A DNA stretch of 61,130 nt. Origin: Defluviitaleaceae bacterium. Lineage in GTDB: Bacteria > Bacillota > Clostridia > Lachnospirales > UBA5962. The stretch covers positions 1 through 61,130 of the forward strand of contig WRBA01000014.1 of NCBI GenBank assembly GCA_009779915.1, in the 5' to 3' direction. Positions 42,926 to 51,786 of the stretch are shown here, one piece after another. The translations under genes and the position numbers were made by a program. How positions within the stretch are numbered: the stretch's first letter is position 1; each line of letters begins with the position of its first letter. Below the pieces are notes generated by a model. The model worked only from the letters and a program-made list of their open reading frames with translations, was not told the origin of the DNA and did no database searches.

Positions 42926-42961
42926 TGAAGGAAATATTGTAATTTTAAGGAGGGTGTTGCT

Positions 42962-44602
42962 GTGGGAAACCACGATGCTCATCATGAAAAAATTATTATT
43001 TCTTCTGACCCTAATAAAGAATTGACTCTTAAAGAGCTTGTAAGTGTAGCACGCTATTATGCTAAGGTTGAGCTTTCCAAAGAGGCAAAAGAGGCAATTG
43101 AACTATCAAGAAAAGTTGTAGATCATATGGTTTCACAAAAGCGTATTGTTTATGGCATTACCACCGGTTTTGGCAGTTTTTCCACAACTGTAATTGACTC
43201 GGAAGAAGATATTAGAAAATTACAGCACAATCTTATTGAAAGCCATGCCTGCGGCGTAGGTGAGCTTTTAACCGAAGAAGTTGTACGTGCCATGATGCTC
43301 CTTAGGGTGAAATCCCTGTCTTTTGGGCATTCCGGCATACGCTTATCAACAGTTGAGAAGCTTGTTGAAATGCTTAATAAAAATCTAACTCCCCTTGTGC
43401 CGGAGAAAGGTTCGCTAGGCTCCAGCGGGGATTTATGCCCTCTTTCACATATGGCACTCCCTCTTCTTGGAAAAGGCGAAGCTTATTTTAAAGGGGAGCG
43501 TCTTGACGGGAAAACCGCAATGGAACGTGCTAATATAGATATTATCCAGCTTGAAGCCAAAGAAGGGCTGGCACTTAATAACGGCACTCAATGTATGACC
43601 GCAATCGGTGCTTTGACCGTGTATGATGCTTTGCATCTTTTAGAAGTGGCTGAAATGACTGCGGCACTTACATTGGAGGCATTAAACGGCCGCATTGATG
43701 CTTTTGACCCTGGGATTCATACCCTAAGAAGACACGAAGGACAGCAAATATCCGCTGCACTTATGCGTAAGTATACCAATAGCTCAACTTTTTTGAACAA
43801 TTCAATCTCGGACAGTAAAAAATCCATAAGAGTCCAGGACGCTTATGCCCTGCGCTGTATCGGACAAGTTCACGGCGCAAGCCGTGATGCTGTAAATTAC
43901 GTAAAAGGTGCTGTAGAGCGTGAAATGAACGCCGTTACCGATAACCCTTTAATTTTTATTGAAGAGGGCTTCGAAAACGCGAGAGCTATATCCGGCGGCA
44001 ATTTTCACGGTCAGCCTGTTGCCTTGGCATTTGATTTTCTTGCAATAGCTTTGGCAGAGCTTGCCAATATTTCCGAGCGGCGTATTGAACGTATGATGAA
44101 CGACTCTTCATCTAACGGTCTTCCCGCATACCTTACAGAGGGCAGTGAAAAAGGCGGCTTAAACTCAGGGTTTATGATTGTTCAGTACACGGCAGCGTCT
44201 TTAGTTTCCGAAAATAAAGTACTGGCCCATCCTGCAAGTGTGGATTCTATCCCAAGTTCTAATAATCAGGAAGATCATGTTTCTATGGGTACAATAGCCG
44301 CCAGAAAAGCGGCAAATATTCTTGAAAATGTGTGTCAAGTTATTGGGATGGAATTATTGTGTGCAGCCCAAGCTGTTGATTTACGCAGACTGCAAAAAGA
44401 CTGGCGAAGGGAGTGCTCCGACAAACCGGGCTGGATAGGAGAAGAACCGTCAGAGCTTGGCGATACAACTTCCAAGCTTTATAATAAGGTCAGAAATATA
44501 GTCCCTGCAATGATGGATGATAGGGTAATCGCCCCTGATATTGCAGATGTGGCGAAATTGGTGAAGAGCGAGGGTTTGGTGGGGTTATACAGAAATGTGT
44601 AG
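42962..44602 (+). CDS. hutH: Histidine ammonia-lyase (MIO enzyme)
   Basis: 546 residues of the aromatic amino-acid ammonia-lyase family. The electrophilic MIO cofactor normally forms from Ala-Ser-Gly; here the tripeptide is Ser-Ser-Gly at 154-156 in GSLGSSGDLCPLSHMAL. VYGITTGFGSF supplies the catalytic Tyr region. NNGTQCM, DNPLIF and the histidase-type SSNNQEDHVSMGT support histidine as substrate over phenylalanine or tyrosine. It converts histidine to urocanate and ammonia. The GTG start has an aaggagg RBS. No hutU, hutI or hutG gene is adjacent. Confidence 0.9.
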   Translation: MGNHDAHHEKIIISSDPNKELTLKELVSVARYYAKVELSKEAKEAIELSRKVVDHMVSQKRIVYGITTGFGSFSTTVIDSEEDIRKLQHNLIESHACGVGELLTEEVVRAMMLLRVKSLSFGHSGIRLSTVEKLVEMLNKNLTPLVPEKGSLGSSGDLCPLSHMALPLLGKGEAYFKGERLDGKTAMERANIDIIQLEAKEGLALNNGTQCMTAIGALTVYDALHLLEVAEMTAALTLEALNGRIDAFDPGIHTLRRHEGQQISAALMRKYTNSSTFLNNSISDSKKSIRVQDAYALRCIGQVHGASRDAVNYVKGAVEREMNAVTDNPLIFIEEGFENARAISGGNFHGQPVALAFDFLAIALAELANISERRIERMMNDSSSNGLPAYLTEGSEKGGLNSGFMIVQYTAASLVSENKVLAHPASVDSIPSSNNQEDHVSMGTIAARKAANILENVCQVIGMELLCAAQAVDLRRLQKDWRRECSDKPGWIGEEPSELGDTTSKLYNKVRNIVPAMMDDRVIAPDIADVAKLVKSEGLVGLYRNV

Positions 44603-44604
44603 GA

Positions 44605-44920
44605 AACAAGCACCTGCAAAGGCGATTTGACTATATATAGCAAACGACATTGAGAAACGTGATTGGGAAAGCGCGACCCAAAAGCAGTTGGGGTAGGTGC
44701 TTTTGGGCAAAACCGAAAGTTTTATAGCAAACGACATTGAGAGACGTGATTGGGCAAGCGCGACCAAAAAGCAGCTGGGGTAGGTGCTTTTGGGTAAAAC
44801 CGAAGGTTTTAGCGCGCTACCCAATCACAATTTCGAAAGTCGTTTGCTATAGCGCGCTACCCAATCACAATTTCGAAAGTCGTTTGCTATAGCCAAATCA
44901 CCTTTGCGGGTATTTTTTGT
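44605..44920. repeat. Nested palindromic element B inside a terminator hairpin
   Basis: Outer arms cacctgcaaaggcgatttg (44611-44629) and caaatcacctttgcgggta (about 44894-44912), with a T-run after the latter, form a terminator stem between convergent genes. The loop is replaced by 44632-44892. There, two 87-bp direct copies start at 44636 and 44723 (tatagcaaacgacattgaga), followed by two identical 40-bp inverted arms at 44811-44850 and 44851-44890. The ends are TATAG and CTATAG. An inner stem cccaaaagca/tgcttttggg is also present. It is related to the TATAG family by its ends but lacks the ACGnAG box. Confidence 0.8.
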
Positions 44921-46344
44921 TAGAAAACTGTATTTTCATCCAAAGGCCACACCGGTCTTCTCACCTTCTCATACCTTATCTCCTCTATTTTTTGGCTGCA
45001 ATTTCCGGGCGTCAATGCCATAACCGAATGTTTTGCCGCCTCGTTAAGCTCCGGCGACAGATAACCTTGCTTTACCACTAATATATTATAATTTTCAAGT
45101 GATAAGCCATGTTCGTTAAGAGTTTCTTCGGTAAATACCGGCTTTCTTTTATCAAAAAGCAATATATCTATCCCTTTATAGCTTAGTACACAAGACTTTG
45201 GCTTGTCTGCCTCCAAATTCAAAGTTAAATGTTTAATAACGGCACCTTTAAGCATAGTTTTTACGCTGTTTTTATCAAAGACACCCCCAATTTGTATATC
45301 TAGCGTGCCTCCTGTCTCAAGTTCTTTTGCCACTTCAACCGCATTTGGGTCAATTATAGCAGCAAATAACGCCTTCTCTATACCTTTTGCTAAAAACAAA
45401 TTTAGCATAAAAGTGTTATCTCCCACAGCTCCGGCTGTAACATTATCAGCCGAATCCGATAGGATTACCGGTCTGTCAGACTGCCTATCTATTACAAAAT
45501 TTACAGCCTCTAACGGCTCCATTTTAAGCCCTTGATATTCGAATTTGCCTCTGTTATCCCACGCAAATCGGGCTAGATCTCCGGCTTTATCAAGCCCCTT
45601 CTCCATATCTCCTGCCCCCGATATTACAAACGCCGCGCCGTTTCTTGGGCAGTCCACCCAAGCCATACCCACAAAATAAGAGGCGCACCATATATCTTTA
45701 TTTTCATTTTTCTCAATATCAGGCAGCATGGCTATAATTTCTTTGCCTATGCCTGAGCTTGTCATCATATTTTCGCCGGGCATCATAAGAGGTATTCGTA
45801 TCAGCTCACTCCGAGGCAGTATACCTTCTTTAACCGCTCTTATTAAAAGCTCGGCTGCTTTTGCATGAGTTTCTTGTACATCTATATGAGGAGCAGTCCT
45901 AAAGCCGTAGATTATATTACAGGTATTTGCCAAGCTGTATGTAATATTGGCGTGCATATCAAGTGCCGCTGATATGGGTACATCCCCTCCCACAATTTCT
46001 CTTATTTTATTGGCAATAAAAGCCTCGCCGCTTCCTATATATTCCACATTCAACGCCCCGTGCATAGGGAGAAATACACCGTCAAATCCCACTTTATCTT
46101 CCTCAAGAGGCTTTAGCATTTCATCTGCAAGGCGCATAAAATCCTCAAATTTTAGAGTGCCGCCGGGTACGGCTTTTGCCCATATAGACTCCACCACGTC
46201 AAAGCCTGACTCTATAAGCCTAGAAAGCCCTGCCATCCTCCTAAATTCCTGCCCGCTATATATTGTAAAGTCTTCATACGTAGATTTTAAGGGGTTGAAA
46301 GAGTTACTTTCCTGACTTATACCTGTTGCGAATATTCTTTTCAT
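44920..46344 (-). CDS. M81-family (MlrC-like) metallopeptidase
   Basis: 474 residues with the MlrC N-terminal domain (ATGISQESNSFNP, FLPMHGALNVEY, AALDMHANITYSLANTCNIIYGFRTAPHIDVQET) and the MlrC C-terminal domain (LSDSADNVTAGAVGDNTF, VVKQGYLSPEL). The characterised MlrC degrades linearised microcystin; other M81 members are uncharacterised enzymes, often near amino-acid or peptide catabolism genes. The ATG has a gggagg RBS. It converges on hutH with element B in between. Confidence 0.88.
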   Translation of the reverse strand: MKRIFATGISQESNSFNPLKSTYEDFTIYSGQEFRRMAGLSRLIESGFDVVESIWAKAVPGGTLKFEDFMRLADEMLKPLEEDKVGFDGVFLPMHGALNVEYIGSGEAFIANKIREIVGGDVPISAALDMHANITYSLANTCNIIYGFRTAPHIDVQETHAKAAELLIRAVKEGILPRSELIRIPLMMPGENMMTSSGIGKEIIAMLPDIEKNENKDIWCASYFVGMAWVDCPRNGAAFVISGAGDMEKGLDKAGDLARFAWDNRGKFEYQGLKMEPLEAVNFVIDRQSDRPVILSDSADNVTAGAVGDNTFMLNLFLAKGIEKALFAAIIDPNAVEVAKELETGGTLDIQIGGVFDKNSVKTMLKGAVIKHLTLNLEADKPKSCVLSYKGIDILLFDKRKPVFTEETLNEHGLSLENYNILVVKQGYLSPELNEAAKHSVMALTPGNCSQKIEEIRYEKVRRPVWPLDENTVF

Positions 46345-46379
46345 ATTGCCATCCTCCCGGTATATTTTATTATTGTTTT

Positions 46380-46492
46380 ATCAGGGCAAACTTTTGCGAT
46401 TTGATGGAAGTGAACTTTCGTCAAATCGATTAAAATCTGCGATGCAAAGATTGTAAATCTTAGCAATTATTTTTTCATGGGTTTGCCGTGAT
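46380..46492. repeat. Interspersed 113-bp repeat, copy 2, with terminal inverted repeats
   Basis: Ends atcagggcaaac (46380-46391) and gtttgccgtgat (46481-46492) are 12-bp inverted repeats with one mismatch. The interior has stems gatttgatg/cgtcaaatc and aagatt/aatctt and matches 39718-39830 over roughly 100 bases. It lies between the divergent M81 and response-regulator genes, just upstream of the promoter at 46510. Confidence 0.82.
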
Positions 46493-46509
46493 TGTTTTAT
46501 TTATTACTA

Positions 46510-46539
46510 TTGCAGTTTTTATTAATTATGTGGTATACT
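46510..46539 (+). promoter_or_regulatory. Promoter of the response-regulator diguanylate cyclase
   Basis: TTGCAG (46510-46515), an 18-base spacer ending tgg, and TATACT (46534-46539). Confidence 0.65.
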
Positions 46540-46579
46540 CGAAGTAATTGTAACTAATAATTGCATGGGAGATAGAGTA

Positions 46580-47527
46580 ATGGACAGTACAGGTCAAACT
46601 GCGGAGTTTGAGAGAAGAGAAAATATTACAAAAAACAGCATACTTGTTGTTGAAGATGACAAACTTATCGCTTTGGAGCTTACAAATATATTAACCCCTA
46701 AATATATAGTATACTTATCAAGAAACGGTGCTGACGCAATTGAATTGGCAAAAGAACTTAAGCCCGATATAATTCTTTTGGACGTTGTTATGCCCGGTAT
46801 GAGCGGCTTTGATGTTATCGCTACCCTTAAAGGCATAAGGGAAACCAGTGATATACCTATTATTTTCGTAACAGGGCTGAGTAATGCCAAAGATGAGGAA
46901 AAAGGGCTTGTCTTAGGTGCTGCTGATTATATTCAAAAGCCATTTACACCATCCATAGTCAAGCTTAGGGTTAGAAATCAGGTTAAGATTATTAACCAAA
47001 TGCGCCTAATACAACATTTAAGTATAACTGATACATTGACAAATACCGCAAACCGCCGTCAATTTAATACTTGGCTGGACCAGGAATGGAAGAGGGCTGT
47101 AAGGCATAAAAGTCCTCTAAGCCTTTTAATGCTTGATATTGACCACTTTAAAGTTTATAACGACAATTTCGGGCATTTGCAAGGTGATACTGTCCTTCAA
47201 GTAATCGCAAATACTATTAAGAAAGAATTAAAACGTCCACTGGACTTAGTGGCACGCTGGGGCGGTGAGGAATTTGCCATTTTGCTCCCTGATACACATA
47301 TGGCCGGTGCATGTAAGGTAGCAGAAGATATCCGTGCATCTATCGAAAAACATATAATAATGTTTGAGGAAAAAACGCCCACCCGTGTTACCGCCAGTAT
47401 TGGTATAAACTGTATCGTGCCTGAGCATCATAGTTTTATAGAACGCTTTGTTTCCGATGCGGACAAGTCTCTTTATAGGGCAAAAGAAACCGGCAGGAAT
47501 AGAGTTGTTACAAGTGAGGCATTGTAA
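46580..47527 (+). CDS. Response regulator with GGDEF (diguanylate cyclase) output
   Basis: 315 residues. The receiver domain occupies about 20-140 with acidic pocket VVEDDK, phospho-acceptor Asp68 in ILLDVVMPGMSG, Thr in FVTGL and Lys in IQKPF. A GGDEF domain follows, with GGEEF at 228-232 and the RxxD product-inhibition site RPLD at 219-222, exactly five residues before it. It should make cyclic di-GMP when phosphorylated, as in PleD/WspR-like proteins. ATG 46580 is chosen because gggagat lies before it. No histidine kinase is adjacent. Confidence 0.92.
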   Translation: MDSTGQTAEFERRENITKNSILVVEDDKLIALELTNILTPKYIVYLSRNGADAIELAKELKPDIILLDVVMPGMSGFDVIATLKGIRETSDIPIIFVTGLSNAKDEEKGLVLGAADYIQKPFTPSIVKLRVRNQVKIINQMRLIQHLSITDTLTNTANRRQFNTWLDQEWKRAVRHKSPLSLLMLDIDHFKVYNDNFGHLQGDTVLQVIANTIKKELKRPLDLVARWGGEEFAILLPDTHMAGACKVAEDIRASIEKHIIMFEEKTPTRVTASIGINCIVPEHHSFIERFVSDADKSLYRAKETGRNRVVTSEAL

Positions 47528-47563
47528 ATAATAAATTACTCAATTTGGCTATCCTAATTATTC

Positions 47564-47827
47564 TATAGTAAAATAACCTCAAAACAGTAAGAAAAACTTG
47601 TTGTTTTTTCGTATCTTATCGTCAAAGGGAGAGTGACCGCTTACGCGGTCATCGGCGCACTGCAACCCCCGCTATGGCGGCTCAGGAACCCTGCCATACC
47701 TTCGGGCTGGTCGGTTCCTCCGGAACCTGCTCGCCCAAGCGTCCCGTGTATGCCAGGAACCTGTTTCCTCAACCTACAAAAAAACACCTACGTTTTCCTG
47801 TTACTATTTTGAAGTGATTTCACTATA
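47564..47827 (-). mobile_element. TATAG-family palindromic mini-element I (264 bp, minus orientation)
   Basis: Read on the minus strand the element starts at 47827 with tatagtgaaatcacttcaaa, has AAAA at +18 and ACGTAG at +35 (box at 47788-47793). It ends at 47564 with caagtttttcttactg starting 37 bases before the end, plus an ACGAT word further inside. The + strand left arm tatagtaaaataacctcaaa pairs with the other end. The interior is GC-rich with hairpins (tgaccgcttacgcggtca and ggttcctccggaacc). The final TATAG supplies the TAG stop codon of ogt. Confidence 0.8.
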
Positions 47828-48323
47828 TTAGGATAGCTTTTTCATGTTGAAGTAACCATGTTTTTTTGTCAATGCCGCCGGCATATCCGGTTAAGCTGCC
47901 CTTGGCACCAACAACACGGTGGCAAGGTATAATTATTGAAATTGGGTTATGACCAACTGCACCCCCTACAGCCCTTGGAGATGTTTTTTTCCCTGTAATC
48001 TCTTCATAAGTTTTTGCTACTTCAGAATATGTAGTAAGCTTGCCATAAGGTATATCAAGTAAAATCTCCCATATCTTTTTCCTAAACTCGCTGCCTTTCA
48101 AGTCGAGAAATAATGTAATCCGAGGGTCTTGCCCCACAAAATATTTATCAAGCCATTCCTTGGTTTTGTGAAAAACTTCTAAATCATTGCCTTCAAAAAA
48201 ATCATCCCCTAAAGTAGAGGCGTAATACTTCTGCCCTTCCAGCCAAAGCCCTATAATACCTTCACCGTCACTTGCTATTGTTAAATTTCCAACGGGTGAT
48301 TTGTATTTTGAAATATAATTCAT
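47823..48323 (-). CDS. ogt: Methylated-DNA--protein-cysteine S-methyltransferase
   Basis: 166 residues with the active-site motif IIPCHRVVGAKGSLTGYAGGIDKK (acceptor Cys134) and the helix-turn-helix region preceded by IPYGKLTTYSEVA. It repairs O6-methylguanine by irreversible transfer of the methyl group to its own cysteine. Its stop codon TAG lies within the terminal TATAG of mini-element I, so the element defines the C-terminal end (KAILI). A GNAT acetyltransferase gene lies upstream on the same strand (24-base gap). Confidence 0.93.
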   Translation of the reverse strand: MNYISKYKSPVGNLTIASDGEGIIGLWLEGQKYYASTLGDDFFEGNDLEVFHKTKEWLDKYFVGQDPRITLFLDLKGSEFRKKIWEILLDIPYGKLTTYSEVAKTYEEITGKKTSPRAVGGAVGHNPISIIIPCHRVVGAKGSLTGYAGGIDKKTWLLQHEKAILI

Positions 48324-48347
48324 AAAATCTCTCCTTTTTATATAATT

Positions 48348-49049
48348 CTAATCAATCAACCTATAAAGGGTATCTTTAGATATTTCAAATCCCAGTTTTT
48401 TATGCAAACCAATTGAGGCTTCATTATCAAATTCAATCTGAGAAAAAGGAATATCACCTCGCTTAAGCAGAGTATTTATCATATTACCTTCAAGTTCCAG
48501 CGCAAGACCCAGCCCTCTAAATTTTTCAAGCACTTTTAATATGCCTATAGAGCCGTCTGCATGAACCCCTATAAAACCGCAAAGTTCACCCTCTAAACGA
48601 CCTCCGTAAATTGCACCATTTTCAATACGGCTTTTAAGATAAGAATAATCCAGTTGGTCACAGTAGTTCTCATAAACCCAATCCAGATTTGCTAATGTTA
48701 AGAGTTCTATCTTAAGATTTTGGGATTTAACCTCTACATATGACTTATTCATATACACTGCCTGTACATTTTCCACATATTTTCTATATCCGTACTTTTC
48801 ATAAAGATACTCAGCAATATCTTTCCGGTAAACACATATATGAACCGGTTTCAAAACCCCGTCCAGCAGCTCCTTTCCCTTATCCAAATTATCTATCGCA
48901 ATCATGGAAACGCCGCTTTCCATATCCTTAATAAAAGCACCATCTTGCCCTGCGTATATTATATTAACCGTGCCTCTTTTTATGGGAAAAATCATAGCCA
49001 TATACAATACACGGTTTCTCTCTAAATATTCAAGAGCTATTTCCTTCAT
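48348..49049 (-). CDS. GNAT-family N-acetyltransferase-like protein
   Basis: 233 residues. The C-terminal half has a GNAT pattern: LEGELCGFIGVHADGSIGILKVLEKFRGLGLALELEG with a degenerate acetyl-CoA loop (RGLGLAL, usually RxxGxG/A), followed by IEFDNEASIGLHKKLGFEIS. The N-terminal half is less conserved, as in two-domain GNATs. Substrate unknown. It is 28 bases after pcrA and precedes ogt on the same strand, perhaps as one operon pcrA-GNAT-ogt. Confidence 0.78.
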   Translation of the reverse strand: MKEIALEYLERNRVLYMAMIFPIKRGTVNIIYAGQDGAFIKDMESGVSMIAIDNLDKGKELLDGVLKPVHICVYRKDIAEYLYEKYGYRKYVENVQAVYMNKSYVEVKSQNLKIELLTLANLDWVYENYCDQLDYSYLKSRIENGAIYGGRLEGELCGFIGVHADGSIGILKVLEKFRGLGLALELEGNMINTLLKRGDIPFSQIEFDNEASIGLHKKLGFEISKDTLYRLID

Positions 49050-49076
49050 CTTTCCTCCTGATTTGTTATAACAAAA

Positions 49077-51281
49077 TCAATCCACCTTAACAAGCTTTGC
49101 TAAATGAGCCATAAACTTTTTCCTGCCTGTTTCAAAGTCAACTGTCACCTCATAGTCAGCACCTGCCGGTTTGATTTCCATCACCTGTCCTATGCCGTAT
49201 TTTAATTGGCGTACATTATCACCTACTCCGAAATCCAGTGCCTTGTTCTTAGGTGCAGGTATGGGGGCTGGCTTTGGCTTAGGTCTTGGATTATACTCAG
49301 GCAAAGGTCTTGTTACCGCTTTTGCTTGAGGCTTTTGAGTATTATTAGTATATTTCCCTAAATATGTATCTTGTTTCAAAATTTCCGCCGGCAATTCCTT
49401 TAAAAAGCGGGATGGGGAATTATATATTATCTGCCCGTGAGTGAGCCGCTGGTTAGCACAGGTTAAAAACAAATTCTCCCTGGCTCTTGTGATGCCTACA
49501 TAGCAAAGCCTGCGCTCTTCTTCAAGCTCACGCCCTTCGCCGCTTGTTACCGAACGGTAGCTTGGAAAAGTCCCTTCCTCAAAGCCGGCTATGAATACAT
49601 TTTTAAACTCAAGCCCTTTAGATGAATGCATTGTCATAAGTGATACTGTCTGAGTCCCCTCAAAATGGCTGTCAATATCCGCAACTAAGGAAACTTCCTC
49701 CAAAAAAGCGGCAAGGCTTATATCTTCGCTGCCTTTTTCAAATTCAACTGCTTTGTTTATAAGCTCGTTTATATTTTCAATACGCCCTCGGGCTTCATCA
49801 GTGTTTTCGGCTTCCAGCTCTTTTATATATCCGGTTTTGTCCAAAACCTCTGTTAAAAGCAAGGAGACACTGTTGTCATCCGCAAATTCTTTAATCGACC
49901 TTATAAGCTCATAAAATTCACTTACTTTCTTAGCTCCTCTGCCTAATGCGTCTAAAACTTCAGGCTCTTTAAGGGCTTCAAAAAATGACATTTCGTACAT
50001 ATTGGCGTAGGAGGCTATTTTTTCCACAGTTGTCTCCCCTATCCCTCTTTTAGGGGTGTTTATAACCCGCCTAATTGCCACATCATCATAGGAATTGTAA
50101 ATACATTTAAGGTAGGACAATACGTCCTTAATCTCTCGCCGCTCGTAAAAGCGCACGCCGCCGTAAATCTTATAAGGGATATTGTTTTTAACCAAAGCAT
50201 CCTCTATAGGTCTTGACAGAGAGTTTTGCCTGTATAAAATGGCTATATTATTAAGGCTTACACCCTCCTCCATATAATCTTGTATGGTATTTACGATAAA
50301 CGCCGCTTCTTCTATATCGTTTTCCGCTTTGTAAAAATATATATCCGCCCCAGAGTCATTCTCAGTCCATAAACTTTTAATCTTTCTGCCTAAATTATTA
50401 GAAATTACAGCGTTTGCCGCATTTAATATTTTTTGAGTAGACCTATAATTTTGCTCAAGCCTTATTACTGTAGTGTTTTCAAAATCCTTCTCAAAGTCAA
50501 GGATATTGTTTATATTAGCCCCACGCCAGCCATAAATACTTTGATCATCGTCCCCTACAACGCATAAATTGCCGTATTTAAAAGCTAAAAGCCTTATAAG
50601 CCTGTACTGTGCCGTATTAGTATCCTGGTACTCGTCAACCATTATGTATTTGAACCGCTCATGATATCGCTTAAGAGCTTCCGGCACTTCTTTAAACAAT
50701 CTTACAGTGAGAAAAATAATATCATCAAAATCCAAGGCATTTGCCATGTTAAGCTTTTTCTGATAAAGCTCATAGCACAACGCCACTTTAGAGTACCTGA
50801 AATCAGAGGCATTTGCTGCCATATACTCATCACAGCCGATTAAATTATTTTTCGCCTCAGATATGGCATGTCCTATGTATTTAGGGGGAAATTGCTTATC
50901 GTTAATATTAAGCTCTTTAATACAAAGTTTTATAAGCCTAAGAGAATCATCCGCATCATATATTGAAAAACTGTTTTCATACCCAATTTTGGCAATCTCC
51001 CTACGCAAAATACGCACACAAAGTGAGTGAAAGGTGCTGACCCACACAGCGTCAAAGCCTATTAAATCCATAACCCGCTCTTTCATCTCTCTTGCGGCTT
51101 TATTAGTAAAGGTTATGGCAAGTATGTTAAAAGGATCTACCCCTTTGTCTATCATATACGCTATCCTATGGGTAATTACGCGGGTTTTGCCTGAACCGGC
51201 CCCTGCAAGAAGTAAAAGGGCGCCTTCTGTACACATTACAGCTTCTTTTTGCGCCTTATTTAAATTTTCCAATAATTTCAT
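49077..51281 (-). CDS. pcrA: UvrD/PcrA-type superfamily 1 DNA helicase
   Basis: 734 residues with all SF1A helicase motifs: Q-motif LNKAQKEAV, Walker A LAGAGSGKTRVITHRIAYM, AITFTNKAAREMKERV (Ia), VDEYQDTN (II), VGDDDQSIYGWRGAN (III), LEQNYRST (IV), TMHSSKGLEF (V) and YVGITRARENL (VI). PcrA unwinds 3' to 5' and displaces RNA polymerase and RecA. The C-terminal tail (VGDNVRQLKYGIGQVMEI) resembles the Tudor-like RNAP-binding domain of PcrA. Mini-element C lies 38 bases upstream of the start. Confidence 0.95.
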   Translation of the reverse strand: MKLLENLNKAQKEAVMCTEGALLLLAGAGSGKTRVITHRIAYMIDKGVDPFNILAITFTNKAAREMKERVMDLIGFDAVWVSTFHSLCVRILRREIAKIGYENSFSIYDADDSLRLIKLCIKELNINDKQFPPKYIGHAISEAKNNLIGCDEYMAANASDFRYSKVALCYELYQKKLNMANALDFDDIIFLTVRLFKEVPEALKRYHERFKYIMVDEYQDTNTAQYRLIRLLAFKYGNLCVVGDDDQSIYGWRGANINNILDFEKDFENTTVIRLEQNYRSTQKILNAANAVISNNLGRKIKSLWTENDSGADIYFYKAENDIEEAAFIVNTIQDYMEEGVSLNNIAILYRQNSLSRPIEDALVKNNIPYKIYGGVRFYERREIKDVLSYLKCIYNSYDDVAIRRVINTPKRGIGETTVEKIASYANMYEMSFFEALKEPEVLDALGRGAKKVSEFYELIRSIKEFADDNSVSLLLTEVLDKTGYIKELEAENTDEARGRIENINELINKAVEFEKGSEDISLAAFLEEVSLVADIDSHFEGTQTVSLMTMHSSKGLEFKNVFIAGFEEGTFPSYRSVTSGEGRELEEERRLCYVGITRARENLFLTCANQRLTHGQIIYNSPSRFLKELPAEILKQDTYLGKYTNNTQKPQAKAVTRPLPEYNPRPKPKPAPIPAPKNKALDFGVGDNVRQLKYGIGQVMEIKPAGADYEVTVDFETGRKKFMAHLAKLVKVD

Positions 51282-51318
51282 TATTAAATCCCCTTAAAAT
51301 TTTCCTTTTTCCACCAAT

Positions 51319-51584
51319 TATAGCTAACGTACTCCAAAACTGTGAATAGAAAACGTAGAATTTTTGCTGCAAGGCAAGTCCTTCATGAAAAATCAAAAAC
51401 AGATTTTTCATGGGACCAACGGAAAATGCCGACAGTGACCGAAAGAAATCGGCGGCACTTGCGCCGTTTTTGCCGCGAGGCAAAAATCATGAGACGCTTG
51501 CTAAAAGGCAAGCTAGGAGAAACTGACGATGCATTGTAGTAAAAGGCAAGTTTTAATTCACGGTTTTGGAGTACGTTAGCTATA
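51319..51584 (+). mobile_element. TATAG-family palindromic mini-element C (266 bp)
   Basis: Terminal arms of 28 bases with one mismatch: tatagctaacgtactccaaa on the left and the same sequence reading inward from the right. AAAA at +18, ACGTAG at +35 (51353-51358), ACGAT near 51526 and caagttttaa 38 bases before the right end. The interior has a stem catgaaaaatc/gatttttcatg and a core closely similar to element D. A 65-codon frame in it (51342-51539) overlaps the arm and is not convincing as a gene. The upstream region of pcrA lies here. Confidence 0.85.
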
Positions 51585-51786
51585 ATATTAACACTGCAAA
51601 AGTGAAATGTAAAGTTAGAGACCGGTAATTTTTACATTATGCCTTAAACTAAGGCTAAGATTTATTTACCTGTGTACAACCATAGGCTATTGTAATATAC
51701 TATAAACATAGGATGAAATGTTTAATATAATTAAAATGTTTCAGACTTGATTTGCTATCCTCAGTTTTTTTCCGAGGGGGATTTTA

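Noticed and set aside
44585-44824. A 79-codon minus-strand frame in the nested element between hutH and M81
   Set aside because: Its product is made of two direct repeats of the element and has no RBS.
51342-51539. A 65-codon frame inside mini-element C
   Set aside because: It starts within the terminal arm, has no RBS, and its counterpart in element D is not open, so it is an accident of the repeat.
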